A stretch of 64,000 nucleotides of DNA from Actinoplanes sp. TFC3. Lineage in GTDB: Bacteria > Actinomycetota > Actinomycetes > Mycobacteriales > Micromonosporaceae. The notes beneath the pieces were generated by a model, which ran no database searches, had not been told where the DNA came from, and worked only from the letters and a program-made list of their open reading frames with translations. The translations under genes and the position numbers were made by a program. Below are positions 16,696-24,532 of this stretch, one piece after another. Location of the stretch: NCBI RefSeq assembly GCF_001553785.1, contig NZ_LOJP01000001.1:5297925-5361924 (forward strand), given 5' to 3'. Position 1 is the first letter of the stretch; each line of letters opens with the position of its first letter.

Positions 16696-17969
16696 GGCGC
16701 TTTTCCGGCCGGTTCCGCTCGGCCCTGATCATCGGTGTGCAGGGCATCCGGGCTCGCAAGCTGCGCACCCTGCTGTCCATGGTCAGCCTGTTCCTGGGCG
16801 TGCTGGCCGTGGTCGTGGTGCAGACCGGCGCCAGCGTCGCCCAGCGGGCCTTGCTGTCGGACATCGAGCTGACCTCGGGCATCGACGGCACCGCGGTGCT
16901 GGACTTCAACTCCACACCGGAGTCGGCAGCCGTCGTGCTCGACACCCTCAAGAAGCGTCCGCAGGCCACCGGCACCGTCGCCCTGTCGGCGATCATCGGC
17001 GAGCCCGGCGTCCAGGCGATCAACCCGGGCGGCTCGCCGTTCGACCAGAACTGGGGTCCCACCCAGGTCTGCACCCCCGACGGCACCTGCACGGTCAGCA
17101 ACGAACCACCCGGGCAGGCCATCGAGCTGCAGCTGACCGCGCTGACCAGCGACGTACGGCAATTCCGGCCGTTCCGCCCCCAGTCGGGCAACTGGCTGGA
17201 CTTCTCCACGGTCCCGGCCCTGGCCCCGCGCCTGGTCCTCAACCGCGAGGCGGCAAAGGGCTTCACCGAGCACCGCGTGCCGGCCGAGATGCGGCTGCGC
17301 GGCGCCACCACCAACATGACCCCGCAGCTCATCGGCGTGGTGGACGACGGCGACTCGGCCCCGCACGCCTACGTCCGCATGGACGAGCTAGCCGCCTGGC
17401 TCCCGCCGGCCGGGCTCGCCGACCCCGCCGTCGGCGGTTACGTGCAGATCCTGATGCCCGCGAACGACCCGGTGCAGCAGGTGCTTGTCTCGAAGCTGCA
17501 GGCCATCAACGCCAGCCCGATGATCACCACGATCAACAGCAAGAAGGACCAGGAGAGCCAGCTCAAGATGCTCAGGCTGATCTTCCTGGCGATGGCCGGC
17601 CTGGTGCTGCTGATCGGCGTGGCCGGCATCCTCAACGTCGGGCTGGCCACGGTCGGCGAACGCGTCGAGGAGTTCGCCCTGCGACGGGCGGTCGGCACAC
17701 CCCGGGCGCTGCTGGCCGGCATCGTGCTGGCCGAAACGCTGCTGACCGGCCTGCTCACCGCCGCCGCGGCGATCGGTGTGAGCGCGCTTGGGCTCAAAGC
17801 GGCCTCGATGCTGCTGGGCAGCCAGACTCCCTTCCTGCAGAACGTGCAGTTCCCGTGGGACGCGGGCGTCGCCGGAATCATCGCGGGCCTGGCCGCCGGC
17901 GTGCTGGGCGGTTTCATCCCGGCCCTGCGCGCAGCCGGCATCCCCATCGCCACGGTGATGCGTGCCTGA
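16692..17969 (+). CDS. MacB/FtsX-like ABC transporter permease
   Basis: 425 residues from the GTG at 16692 (GTGA overlap with the ATPase stop). One N-terminal membrane helix (LLSMVSLFLGVLAVVVVQTG), a ~260-residue extracellular domain (MacB_PCD type), then three C-terminal helices of the FtsX domain (MAGLVLLIGVAGILNVGLAT; ALLAGIVLAETLLTGLLTAA; VAGIIAGLAAGVLGGFIPAL) ending in the usual IATVMRA. Complete for a Gram-positive MacB-like permease. A longer frame extending back to 15987 is in the ATPase region and is rejected. Confidence 0.9.
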   Translation: MRRFSGRFRSALIIGVQGIRARKLRTLLSMVSLFLGVLAVVVVQTGASVAQRALLSDIELTSGIDGTAVLDFNSTPESAAVVLDTLKKRPQATGTVALSAIIGEPGVQAINPGGSPFDQNWGPTQVCTPDGTCTVSNEPPGQAIELQLTALTSDVRQFRPFRPQSGNWLDFSTVPALAPRLVLNREAAKGFTEHRVPAEMRLRGATTNMTPQLIGVVDDGDSAPHAYVRMDELAAWLPPAGLADPAVGGYVQILMPANDPVQQVLVSKLQAINASPMITTINSKKDQESQLKMLRLIFLAMAGLVLLIGVAGILNVGLATVGERVEEFALRRAVGTPRALLAGIVLAETLLTGLLTAAAAIGVSALGLKAASMLLGSQTPFLQNVQFPWDAGVAGIIAGLAAGVLGGFIPALRAAGIPIATVMRA

Positions 17970-17979
17970 CCCGTTTCCG

Positions 17980-18723
17980 TCAGACCGAGAAGCCGCCGTC
18001 GACGTTGATGACGGCTCCGGTGACGTACCGGGCGCCGTCCCCGGCGAGATAGGTGACTGCCATCGCGATCTCGGCCGGCGTCCCGTAACGGCCCAGCGCG
18101 GTGAAGCCGCTGATCGTCGCCGCCGCTGGGCCGCCGGCCGGGTTCATGTCGGTGTCGATCGGGCCGGGGTTCACCAGGTTCACGGTGATGCCGCGGGGGC
18201 CGAGGTCCCGGCTGAGCCCCTTCGTCAGTCCTACCAGGGCGGTCTTGCTCATCGAGTACAGCGAGAAGCCGGGGAACACCGTACGTTCCACCATGTTGCT
18301 TCCGATGGTGATGATTCGTCCGCCCTCCCCCATGTGCCGTGCAGCAGCCTTTGAGGCCAGAAATGGTGCCCGCACGTTGACGGCGATCATGTGGTCGAAC
18401 TCCTGCTGCCCGAGCTGTTCCACAGGGGCGACGAAGAACACCGCCGCGTTGTTGACCAGAACGTCAATCCGCCCCCACTCGGCGACCGCCCGGTCGACCG
18501 TGGCGGTCACCGCCTGCGGGTCGGCGCTGTCCACCTGCACCGCCAGACCGCGGCGTCCAAAGCTTTCGATCTGCTTCACCACGGCCGCGGCCTGATCGTC
18601 GCGGTGCTGGTACGTCAGCACCACATCAGCGCCCACCTCAGCCAGACCCGCCGCAACACCCGCGCCAATACCCCGGCTCCCGCCGATCACCAGTGCCACT
18701 TTGCCGTCAAGATCCGTTGTCAT
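17980..18723 (-). CDS. Classical SDR oxidoreductase
   Basis: About 247 residues. Cofactor motif GGSRGIGAG near the N-terminus, NNAA at LVNNAAVFF, catalytic Ser in ITIGSNMV, catalytic YSMSK and C-terminal VINVDGGFSV, all typical of classical short-chain dehydrogenases of the FabG type. ATG at 18723 is used; a GTG six codons upstream is possible. NADP(H) preference and substrate are unknown. It converges on the exporter permease with an 11-base gap. Confidence 0.9.
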   Translation of the reverse strand: MTTDLDGKVALVIGGSRGIGAGVAAGLAEVGADVVLTYQHRDDQAAAVVKQIESFGRRGLAVQVDSADPQAVTATVDRAVAEWGRIDVLVNNAAVFFVAPVEQLGQQEFDHMIAVNVRAPFLASKAAARHMGEGGRIITIGSNMVERTVFPGFSLYSMSKTALVGLTKGLSRDLGPRGITVNLVNPGPIDTDMNPAGGPAAATISGFTALGRYGTPAEIAMAVTYLAGDGARYVTGAVINVDGGFSV

Positions 18724-18827
18724 GTCCCCACTGTGGTCCACCAGCAGGAGCTGGTCTGGCGGTAATCAGACCACGCGTTCGCCGAGGAATACCCCTCTTG
18801 CACCACTGTGCAGGGCCGACCCCACCC

Positions 18828-19265
18828 CTAATTGCTGTAAATCCGCCCAGGAGTGATCAGCACGGCCGTCCGGCGCTGCTCAGCCATTGTCCGGTCGTAC
18901 TCGTCCCAGTTGTCGTGGGTGCCGCCGGCTGCCGTGAAGATGTCGCGCAGCAGCCGGGGCAGCACGTCCGCCGTCAGCCAGGGTTGGGGGTCGTCGGGGC
19001 CGGCCAGTTCGGCGAGGCCTTCGATGGTGGCCCATTGCCAGCCCGTTCGCAGGGTTGTGGTCAGGTGGGGGCGGGCGCGCAGGTTGGCGAGTTTGACCTT
19101 GCCGTACGTGACGAAGGCCAGAACCTCTGCGCCGGTTGCCGGGTGGGACAGGACGCCGGTGTTGACCAGGGTTGACTGGATGGTCTGGTCGGCTCGCAAG
19201 GTGGAAACGATGGCCAGGCCGCTTTCGTCGCGGACCAGGTTCCAGGTTTCCCGCAGGGTTGTCAT
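18828..19265 (-). CDS. PPOX-class F420/flavin-dependent oxidoreductase
   Basis: 145-residue split-barrel protein of the pyridoxamine-phosphate-oxidase superfamily. VSTLRADQTIQSTLVNTGVL, VTYGKVKLANLRARPHLTTT and GWQWATIEGLAEL match the actinobacterial F420-dependent clade. Substrate unknown. Its ATG overlaps the stop of the upstream TPR gene (ATGA at 19262-19265). Confidence 0.85.
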   Translation of the reverse strand: MTTLRETWNLVRDESGLAIVSTLRADQTIQSTLVNTGVLSHPATGAEVLAFVTYGKVKLANLRARPHLTTTLRTGWQWATIEGLAELAGPDDPQPWLTADVLPRLLRDIFTAAGGTHDNWDEYDRTMAEQRRTAVLITPGRIYSN

Positions 19266-19987
19266 GAGGCGGCCGGAGGCCGGGGCGCGTCCGGGGGAAG
19301 GCCCTCCTCGGCGTTGTGCAGGAACTGTTCGATCCAGCCGATGCGCTCGGCGCTCAGGCCTGCGGCTCGGGCCTGGTCGAGGGCCTCGTGCAGGTGGGCC
19401 AGGCCCTGGTCGCGCAGGCCGTCGGTGATCTCGGCCAGCCCCAGGGCCACGGTGCCGCCGGGGATCCAGCGCTGGTCCCCCAGCTCCTCGCGCAGGTCGT
19501 GGGAGATGCGCAGGTGATGCAGGGCCCGGTCGGACTGCAGATCGCTCAGCGCGTAGTAGAAGCCGACGTGGCGGTGGACTTCGGAGCGCAGCAGCAGGTC
19601 GCCGTGCTTGTCGGCCAGTTGGAGGGCCTCGGTGTAGTTCGGCATCGCGGCGTCCCAGTCACCCCTCAGCACCTGGTGGACCAGGCCCAGGCCGAACAGC
19701 GACTCGGCAACCGCGGCCGGGTCGCCCAGGTCGCGGCGGATCTCCAGGGCCTGCTCGAACAGGCGTTGCTCGGCATCCGCGTCCGCCTTGGCCAGGTCGC
19801 CGTCGAGGGCCTTGAAGTGGGCGAGCATGCCCAGCCGGTCCAGGGCTGCCGCTTCGAGCACCCGGTCACCGCTCTCCCGAGCCCTGGTGAGCAGCTCGGC
19901 GAAGGTGGTTTCGGCCTCGGTGTAGTCGCCTGTCCGGAACGCGGCTTCGTACAGCGCTTCGTTCCCGCTGGTCAGTGTTTCCCCCAT
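19262..19987 (-). CDS. Tetratricopeptide-repeat protein
   Basis: 241 residues made of helix-turn-helix TPR units: EALYEAAFRTGDYTEAETTF, EALDLRRDLGDPAAVAES-like, TEALQLADKHGDLLLRSE and HHLRISHDLREELGDQR. No enzymatic domain or signal peptide. Similar TPR-only proteins act as protein-protein scaffolds in actinomycetes. No ribosome-binding site precedes the ATG at 19987; TAATCT six bases upstream could be a -10 for a leaderless message. Translationally coupled with the PPOX gene. Confidence 0.8.
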   Translation of the reverse strand: MGETLTSGNEALYEAAFRTGDYTEAETTFAELLTRARESGDRVLEAAALDRLGMLAHFKALDGDLAKADADAEQRLFEQALEIRRDLGDPAAVAESLFGLGLVHQVLRGDWDAAMPNYTEALQLADKHGDLLLRSEVHRHVGFYYALSDLQSDRALHHLRISHDLREELGDQRWIPGGTVALGLAEITDGLRDQGLAHLHEALDQARAAGLSAERIGWIEQFLHNAEEGLPPDAPRPPAAS

Positions 19988-20161
19988 GGGGGGAGATTAC
20001 TGCGCGGAACAGGCGGAAGCTGCCCCGATGGCTCGGCCCGCCCGGGCGGCTGCGGGGCTGCGGTGCGTCGCGCAGCGCCGGCGGATCTACCTGCGGCAGC
20101 GCGGTTCCTCGCAGTCCAAGCCGGTGGGCTCAGCCCACACCACCACCACTGGCGAGGAAAG

Positions 20162-20329
20162 CTAGGGCGTGTCCTCCTCCCAGGGGTCGGGCACCGGGTC
20201 GCCTGCGTAGTCCTCGGCCGGGCCGGGGTCATGGTCGGTGGCATATTGCTCGCCCTCGGCCAGGTCCTGGTCGCTGAGCGGGATCTGGCGTTCGGGTGGG
20301 GCCGGGTCGGGGGCGGTCGCGTCGGTCAT
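20162..20329 (-). CDS. Small acidic hypothetical protein (55 aa)
   Basis: Short frame from the ATG at 20329 with AGGGAG six bases upstream. It is very rich in Asp, Glu and Pro (DQDLAEGEQYATDHDPGPAE) with no hydrophobic segment, so probably disordered. A longer open frame to 20602 overlaps the divergent acetyltransferase gene and is rejected. Function unknown. Confidence 0.55.
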   Translation of the reverse strand: MTDATAPDPAPPERQIPLSDQDLAEGEQYATDHDPGPAEDYAGDPVPDPWEEDTP

Positions 20330-20432
20330 GATGCTCCCTGGGTTCGCACGGTTGTCCGACGATCTTGCACCCGGCGGGGTCGGCGCGCTGGTGTCGTACC
20401 CGGAAATGTCCTTCTTCTGAAAAGGTTCTGGC

Positions 20433-21392
20433 ATGGCTCTGCTGCTTGAGGACATGAGCGATGCCAACTTCGCCCGGCGCCGGCCCGGATTGATCGCCGA
20501 TACGGCCGCCGCGATGGTTCGCGCCGAGGGTCGCCACCAGCAGGAAGCCGAAGTGGAGGCCGAACGCAGCGTCGCCGGGCAGTTGCCGCAGGGCCCCCGC
20601 ACGCCCGGTCAGTTGCTGCGCAGGGCTGTGGTCGATGGGCGCGAGGTCGGTTGGGTCTGGGTGTCGCTGCCTGGCTCGATGATGCCCTCGATGGCGTGGA
20701 TCTCGGATCTGGTGGTGGATCCCGAGCATCGCCGCCAGGGGCACGGCACCGCCATCATCGCCGAGGTGGAACGCGACCTCATCGAGCGAGGCCTGCCCCG
20801 CGTGGGGCTGAACGTGTTCGGTGGCAACGATCCGGCCCGGCAGCTTTACGCCCGGCAGGGCTACGGGATCATCAACCAGCAGCGGGCGCGGGCGCTGACC
20901 GGCATCCCGCCGGCCGCGGGCATCGAGCTGGTGCCCATGCGCGACTTCGACCGGCGCATGACCGCTTTGATCGAGGACTACGCCGGCGATTTGCAAGAAG
21001 AGCAAGGCCTATCCAGGTACGAAGCCACGTCCACCGCCCACCGCCAGGCCCGCGAATGGCTCCCCGACGGCACCGCGACCGAGGGTGCCATCCTGCGCAC
21101 GGTATGGGCCGGCGGCAACGAGGTCGGCTGGGTGTGGGCCGGTCTGCCCTCGCGTCCGCGCCCCGGGATGGGCTGGCTGCACAACATCGAGATCGACGAG
21201 CCGCACCGCTCGCGGGGCTACGGCAGCCTGGTGATCGCCGCGATGCAGCGCGAATTCCAGCACCGCGGGCTGCGTAGCATGGGGCTCAACGTGCACGGCT
21301 GCAACGTGCGCGCGCAGGCCCTCTACGATCGGCTCGGTTTCGAGTTGCTCGCGCAGCAGATGGCCAAGGATCTGCCCGCGCTGCAGGAGTAG
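20433..21392 (+). CDS. Tandem GNAT acetyltransferase
   Basis: 319 residues containing two GNAT folds in tandem. First: AWISDLVVDPEHRRQGHGTA and LNVFGGNDPARQLYARQGYG; second: GWLHNIEIDEPHRSRGYGSL and LNVHGCNVRAQALYDRLGFE. Each has the R/Q-x-x-G-x-G acetyl-CoA loop (RRQGHG, RSRGYG), so both lobes may bind cofactor. The two halves are clearly related, suggesting internal duplication. Tandem GNATs include mycothiol synthase, but overall similarity to MshD is not obvious. AAAAGG precedes the ATG. Substrate unknown. Confidence 0.85.
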   Translation: MALLLEDMSDANFARRRPGLIADTAAAMVRAEGRHQQEAEVEAERSVAGQLPQGPRTPGQLLRRAVVDGREVGWVWVSLPGSMMPSMAWISDLVVDPEHRRQGHGTAIIAEVERDLIERGLPRVGLNVFGGNDPARQLYARQGYGIINQQRARALTGIPPAAGIELVPMRDFDRRMTALIEDYAGDLQEEQGLSRYEATSTAHRQAREWLPDGTATEGAILRTVWAGGNEVGWVWAGLPSRPRPGMGWLHNIEIDEPHRSRGYGSLVIAAMQREFQHRGLRSMGLNVHGCNVRAQALYDRLGFELLAQQMAKDLPALQE

Positions 21393-21402
21393 GTTGCGGG
21401 GC

Positions 21403-22305
21403 ATGCTGATCAGCTGTGCGTGCCCGGTGTCCGGAGCGTGGGCGAGCCCGATGTCGGTGACCGGTTTTGCGATGCGAGCCGAGGAGCTGGGCTATCACGG
21501 GTTGTGGGCGTTCCAGCGGCTTCTGGCCGGCGTGGAGCAGAACCTCACGCCGGAATACCGCAGCGTGCTCGATCCGCTGCTGGCGCTGACCTACGCGGCT
21601 GCGCGCACGACGTCGATCCGGCTGGGCGTGGCGGTGATCAATTTGCCGTACCTGTCCCCGGCCTATCTGGCCAAGCAGGCGAGCACGCTTGATGTGTTGT
21701 CCGGTGGGCGCTTCGACTTGGGGCTGGGAACCGGCTGGTCCGACGTCGAGTTCGCGGCGACCAATTCCGATCCTCGGCCGCGCGGTCGACGTACCGAGGA
21801 ATATCTTGCGGCTTTGTCATCGCTTTTCAATGATCGCGTGGCAGCTTTTGATGGGGAGTTCTACACCGTTCCACCGAGCACCATGGCCCCCGCACCCGTG
21901 CAAGCCGGTGGCCCGCCGATTCTGCTCGGGGGCACCGCCGATATCGCGTTGCGCCGGGCCGGACGCCTCGCCGCGGGCTGGGTGAGCAGCAGCCGGGCCA
22001 CGCTTGAGGACATCAACCGCGGCACCCAGATCGTGCGCCGCGCCGCCGAGGAAGCCGGGCGCGATCCCGACGCCGTGCGCATCGTCGTGCGGGGCGTGGT
22101 CAAAGCCGGACTGCGCGACGACACCGTTCCCTTGTCCGGCACCTGGGAGCAGATCAAGGCCGGAGCGCAACGGTACGCCGAAGCTGGCGTCACCGAATTG
22201 TTCTACGACCTCAACTGGGACCCGGCCATCGGTAGCCCGCAGGCCGACCCGCGCGCCGCCGGCGAACGCGCCGAGCAGATCATGACCGCGCTTGCCCCGA
22301 ACTGA
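21403..22305 (+). CDS. Luciferase-like (LLM class) F420-dependent oxidoreductase
   Basis: About 300 residues of the bacterial luciferase-like monooxygenase fold: RAEELGYHGLWAFQRL, IRLGVAVINLPYLSP, AKQASTLDVLSGGRFDLGLG and PILLGGTADIALRRAGRLA. In actinomycetes these generally use F420 or FMN. ATG at 21403 chosen; a TTG at 21394 three codons upstream has a better spaced AGGAG and is possible. Substrate unknown. Confidence 0.88.
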   Translation: MLISCACPVSGAWASPMSVTGFAMRAEELGYHGLWAFQRLLAGVEQNLTPEYRSVLDPLLALTYAAARTTSIRLGVAVINLPYLSPAYLAKQASTLDVLSGGRFDLGLGTGWSDVEFAATNSDPRPRGRRTEEYLAALSSLFNDRVAAFDGEFYTVPPSTMAPAPVQAGGPPILLGGTADIALRRAGRLAAGWVSSSRATLEDINRGTQIVRRAAEEAGRDPDAVRIVVRGVVKAGLRDDTVPLSGTWEQIKAGAQRYAEAGVTELFYDLNWDPAIGSPQADPRAAGERAEQIMTALAPN

Positions 22306-22314
22306 CGAACAAAA

Positions 22315-22346
22315 AGGCGCGGGAAACCAAGTGATCTCCCGCGCCT
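22315..22346. terminator. Bidirectional terminator between LLM and GH64 genes
   Basis: Perfect 10-bp inverted repeat, arms 22315-22324 (AGGCGCGGGA) and 22337-22346 (TCCCGCGCCT), with a 12-base loop and A/T-rich flanks (AAAAA on the left). It sits between two convergent genes and can terminate both. Confidence 0.8.
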
Positions 22347-22358
22347 CAAAGGTATTGC

Positions 22359-23549
22359 TTACTGGAACGGTGTGAGGGTGATGCCGATCGAGGTCGGGTC
22401 ACCGCTGTGCACCAGCGACTCCTGGTTGGCCACGTCGTCGAAGGCGAACGCGTAGGCCTTGCCGTCCACCATGTTCTCGTGGATCAGCTTCGCGTACTCG
22501 TTCGTCGGGTCGTGCTTGTAGAACGTCGACGCATCGGTGCTGGGCTCCTCGGCCTGCGAGCCGAGCGTGGTGCGCTGCAGCGCCGCGCACAGGCTGCGGG
22601 CGATCGGCCCGACCACCAGGTCGTTCGGGGCAGCCAGGTTGCCGTCACAGCCCCACACGTTCGAGGTCGTCGGCTTGGTGATCGACGCGACCTGCGCGCC
22701 CGAGCTGTCGGTGAAGTTCATCACCGCTCCGGAGGTACGGCCGGAGAACACCTTGCCGGGCTGGTCGGCGAACGGCTTGACGGTCAGCGGGGTGTCGGCG
22801 TACGCGGCCCACGCCTCGTCGATGTAGCCGGCCAGGTAGTTCGGGTCGAAGCCACCGGCGTCGGCCCCCTTGCCGGGCGCGAGCACCCGCAGCACAGTGC
22901 CGTCCTCGCGGGTCTGCACCAGCTTGGCGAAGTCGGCGTCGCCCTTGAGCCCGTCGATGACCGCGTCACGGCCACCTGGCTTGAGTTCACCGGTGGTCAG
23001 CGTCTGCCCATCGCCACCGGTCGTGCTCACCTTGTGCGGCACACCGAACATGTCGACCTGCGAGCTGTTGAGGAACACGCCCGAGTCGTTGTAGGTGAAC
23101 TCGCTCCAGTCGAACAGGATGTTGCTGTTGGCGTCGCCGGCTGCCCACGGCGCCGGCTGCACCAGGCCGTTGTTTTCGGCAATCTTGAAGTCGAGCTTGT
23201 CGCCGAACGCCATGTACATGCGCCCGGACAGCCCCCTGGGCACCTCGATGGTCTTGCTGGCGCCGTTCGCGGGCCCGTCGATCGACACGTCGGGCGCCGG
23301 CACCGGCGGGTTGGCGCCACCGGACCAGGCGGTGAACGCGCCGGCCTCGTTGACGTAGCCCAGCTTGCCGTTGGTCTCACCGAGCACGTACAGGTGCACG
23401 GCTTCGCCGCGGCCGGAGTTGTTGGTGACGGTCAGCGGAAGCAGGTCGGGCAGGGTTGCCGCCGAGGCGTCGGGGATGACCGCGACGGCGGCGGGCACTG
23501 CCACGGCCGCTACCGCGAGACCGAGCAGGGATTTGCGGTTGAGTCGCAC
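22359..23549 (-). CDS. Secreted GH64 beta-1,3-glucanase
   Basis: 396 residues from the GTG at 23549, which has GGAG five bases upstream; a longer frame starting at 23573 lacks this. Signal peptide RLNRKSLLGLAVAAVAVPAA ending near DASA-AT. The mature protein matches the thaumatin-like-fold GH64 laminaripentaose-producing glucanases: LPLTVTNNSGRGEAVHLYVL, PRGLSGRMYMAFGDKLDF, FDWSEFTYND and SSQVDMFGVPHKVS. No extra binding domain is attached. Probably acts with the GH16 enzyme on beta-1,3-glucan; an AGCGCT palindrome in its promoter region ties both to the LacI regulator. Confidence 0.92.
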   Translation of the reverse strand: MRLNRKSLLGLAVAAVAVPAAVAVIPDASAATLPDLLPLTVTNNSGRGEAVHLYVLGETNGKLGYVNEAGAFTAWSGGANPPVPAPDVSIDGPANGASKTIEVPRGLSGRMYMAFGDKLDFKIAENNGLVQPAPWAAGDANSNILFDWSEFTYNDSGVFLNSSQVDMFGVPHKVSTTGGDGQTLTTGELKPGGRDAVIDGLKGDADFAKLVQTREDGTVLRVLAPGKGADAGGFDPNYLAGYIDEAWAAYADTPLTVKPFADQPGKVFSGRTSGAVMNFTDSSGAQVASITKPTTSNVWGCDGNLAAPNDLVVGPIARSLCAALQRTTLGSQAEEPSTDASTFYKHDPTNEYAKLIHENMVDGKAYAFAFDDVANQESLVHSGDPTSIGITLTPFQ

Positions 23550-23974
23550 AGGCACTCCAGGGTCCGGCCCCAATTCGTGCAGGCCCCGGCGTTCGTAGCT
23601 GCCGGCCGTTGCCGACCGGCCCAGCCGGGTAGGGATCCTGCACCGGCCAGGTCGCTTCGGGGCGGACTGGGAAGGGGGATACGCCCTGACCGTGACGCTC
23701 CGTTAGAAGAGAGCGCTCTCACACTGTTGTCCGCTCGCTCGCCGATGTCAATCGATGAGCGGGACTCGTAGCACACCATCCAGGGTGTGCCATTCTGCGG
23801 CTATCACCCCAGGTCAGCCGCTCTTCCAGGGATATTTCGAGAACTTTCTCCGGCGGCCCCGGCGTCCTCAGGTGACGGCATGGACCGGCTGCGTTGGCGG
23901 TCCAGCTTCTGCGGCCCCGGGCCGTCTTCATGCGCGGTCCCGGGCCGTCTTTTGGCGGCCCGGCACGTCTGTGG
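23550..23974. promoter_or_regulatory. GH64 control region with perfect GAGAGCGCTCTC palindrome
   Basis: Gene-free stretch. On the minus strand, TTGACA at 23751-23746 is a candidate -35, and the perfect palindrome GAGAGCGCTCTC at 23709-23720 covers the predicted transcription start, a good repressor position. Its AGCGCT core is shared with the three sites before the GH16 gene. Toward the Hsp20 end there is an imperfect tandem repeat (23911-23928 and 23934-23951, 17 of 18 bases identical) and a hairpin with arms 23941-23947 and 23956-23962 that may terminate the hsp20 message. Confidence 0.65.
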
Positions 23975-24373
23975 TCAGGCTGTCGCGACCGCGAACTTGC
24001 GCGGCTTGGCCTGCTCGGTGACCGGGATACTGAGGGTGAGCACCCCGTTGTCGTAGCGCGCCTCGAGCCGGTCTGTGTCCAGCGTCTCGGACAGGAAGAC
24101 CTGCCGGGAAACGGGACCCTGCGGGCGCTCGGCCACCATGTACGTGACGCCCTCGCGCTCGACCCGCTTGCGCTCGGCACGCACGGTCAGGACCTTGCGG
24201 TCAACTGAGATGTCGATGCCGGCCGGGTTGACGCCGGGCAGGTCGATGTCGATGAAGAACTGGTCGCCCTCGCGGTAAGCGTCAAGCCGCGCACCCGAGT
24301 TGCGGGTCGTGGTGTCGAAGACGCGGGCGGTCAAACGGTCGAACTCGCGAAAGGCATCGTTACACAGCACCAT
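23975..24373 (-). CDS. hsp20: Hsp20/alpha-crystallin small heat-shock protein
   Basis: 132-residue ATP-independent holdase chaperone. The alpha-crystallin domain runs from FFIDIDLPGVNPAGIDISVD to YDNGVLTLSIPVTEQAKPRK, with the conserved VLTLSIP near the C-terminus. The ATG follows GGAGGAGATCCCC. An inverted repeat resembling the HspR-binding HAIR element lies 25-43 bases upstream, so induction by heat through HspR is expected. Confidence 0.93.
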   Translation of the reverse strand: MVLCNDAFREFDRLTARVFDTTTRNSGARLDAYREGDQFFIDIDLPGVNPAGIDISVDRKVLTVRAERKRVEREGVTYMVAERPQGPVSRQVFLSETLDTDRLEARYDNGVLTLSIPVTEQAKPRKFAVATA

Positions 24374-24397
24374 GGGGATCTCCTCCGGTTCCCGAGG

Positions 24398-24416
24398 TTG
24401 AGCGTTGTGCGCTCAA
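24398..24416 (-). promoter_or_regulatory. HAIR-like HspR operator upstream of hsp20
   Basis: Inverted repeat TTGAG-N9-CTCAA (in full TTGAGCGTTGTGCGCTCAA; the 7-base arms pair perfectly). The actinobacterial HAIR consensus bound by HspR is CTTGAGT-N7-ACTCAAG, which has the same TTGAG-N9-CTCAA skeleton. Site is 25 bases upstream of the hsp20 ATG. Confidence 0.65.
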
Positions 24417-24507
24417 GTCTCATCACCAAGGATGCCTCGGCCAGCATCCGATCATCACCGTGAGCTGCACCACCACCATCGTCGCCGCCATCACAGGAAG
24501 CGTAATT

Positions 24508-24521
24508 CGAACATGTGTGCG
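24508..24521 (+). promoter_or_regulatory. SOS (LexA) box of dinB
   Basis: CGAAC-ATGT-GTGCG matches the actinobacterial/Bacillus-type SOS box CGAACNNNNGTTCG except for one base. It lies 11 bases before the GTG start at 24533, so LexA bound here would block the dinB promoter. TAATTC at 24503-24508 is a possible -10. Confidence 0.7.
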
Positions 24522-24532
24522 AAGATGAGCCG

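Noticed and set aside
23911..23951. Short tandem repeat considered as a CRISPR-like unit
   Set aside because: Only two imperfect copies 23 bp apart without spacers; no cas genes. No CRISPR array was seen anywhere in the window.
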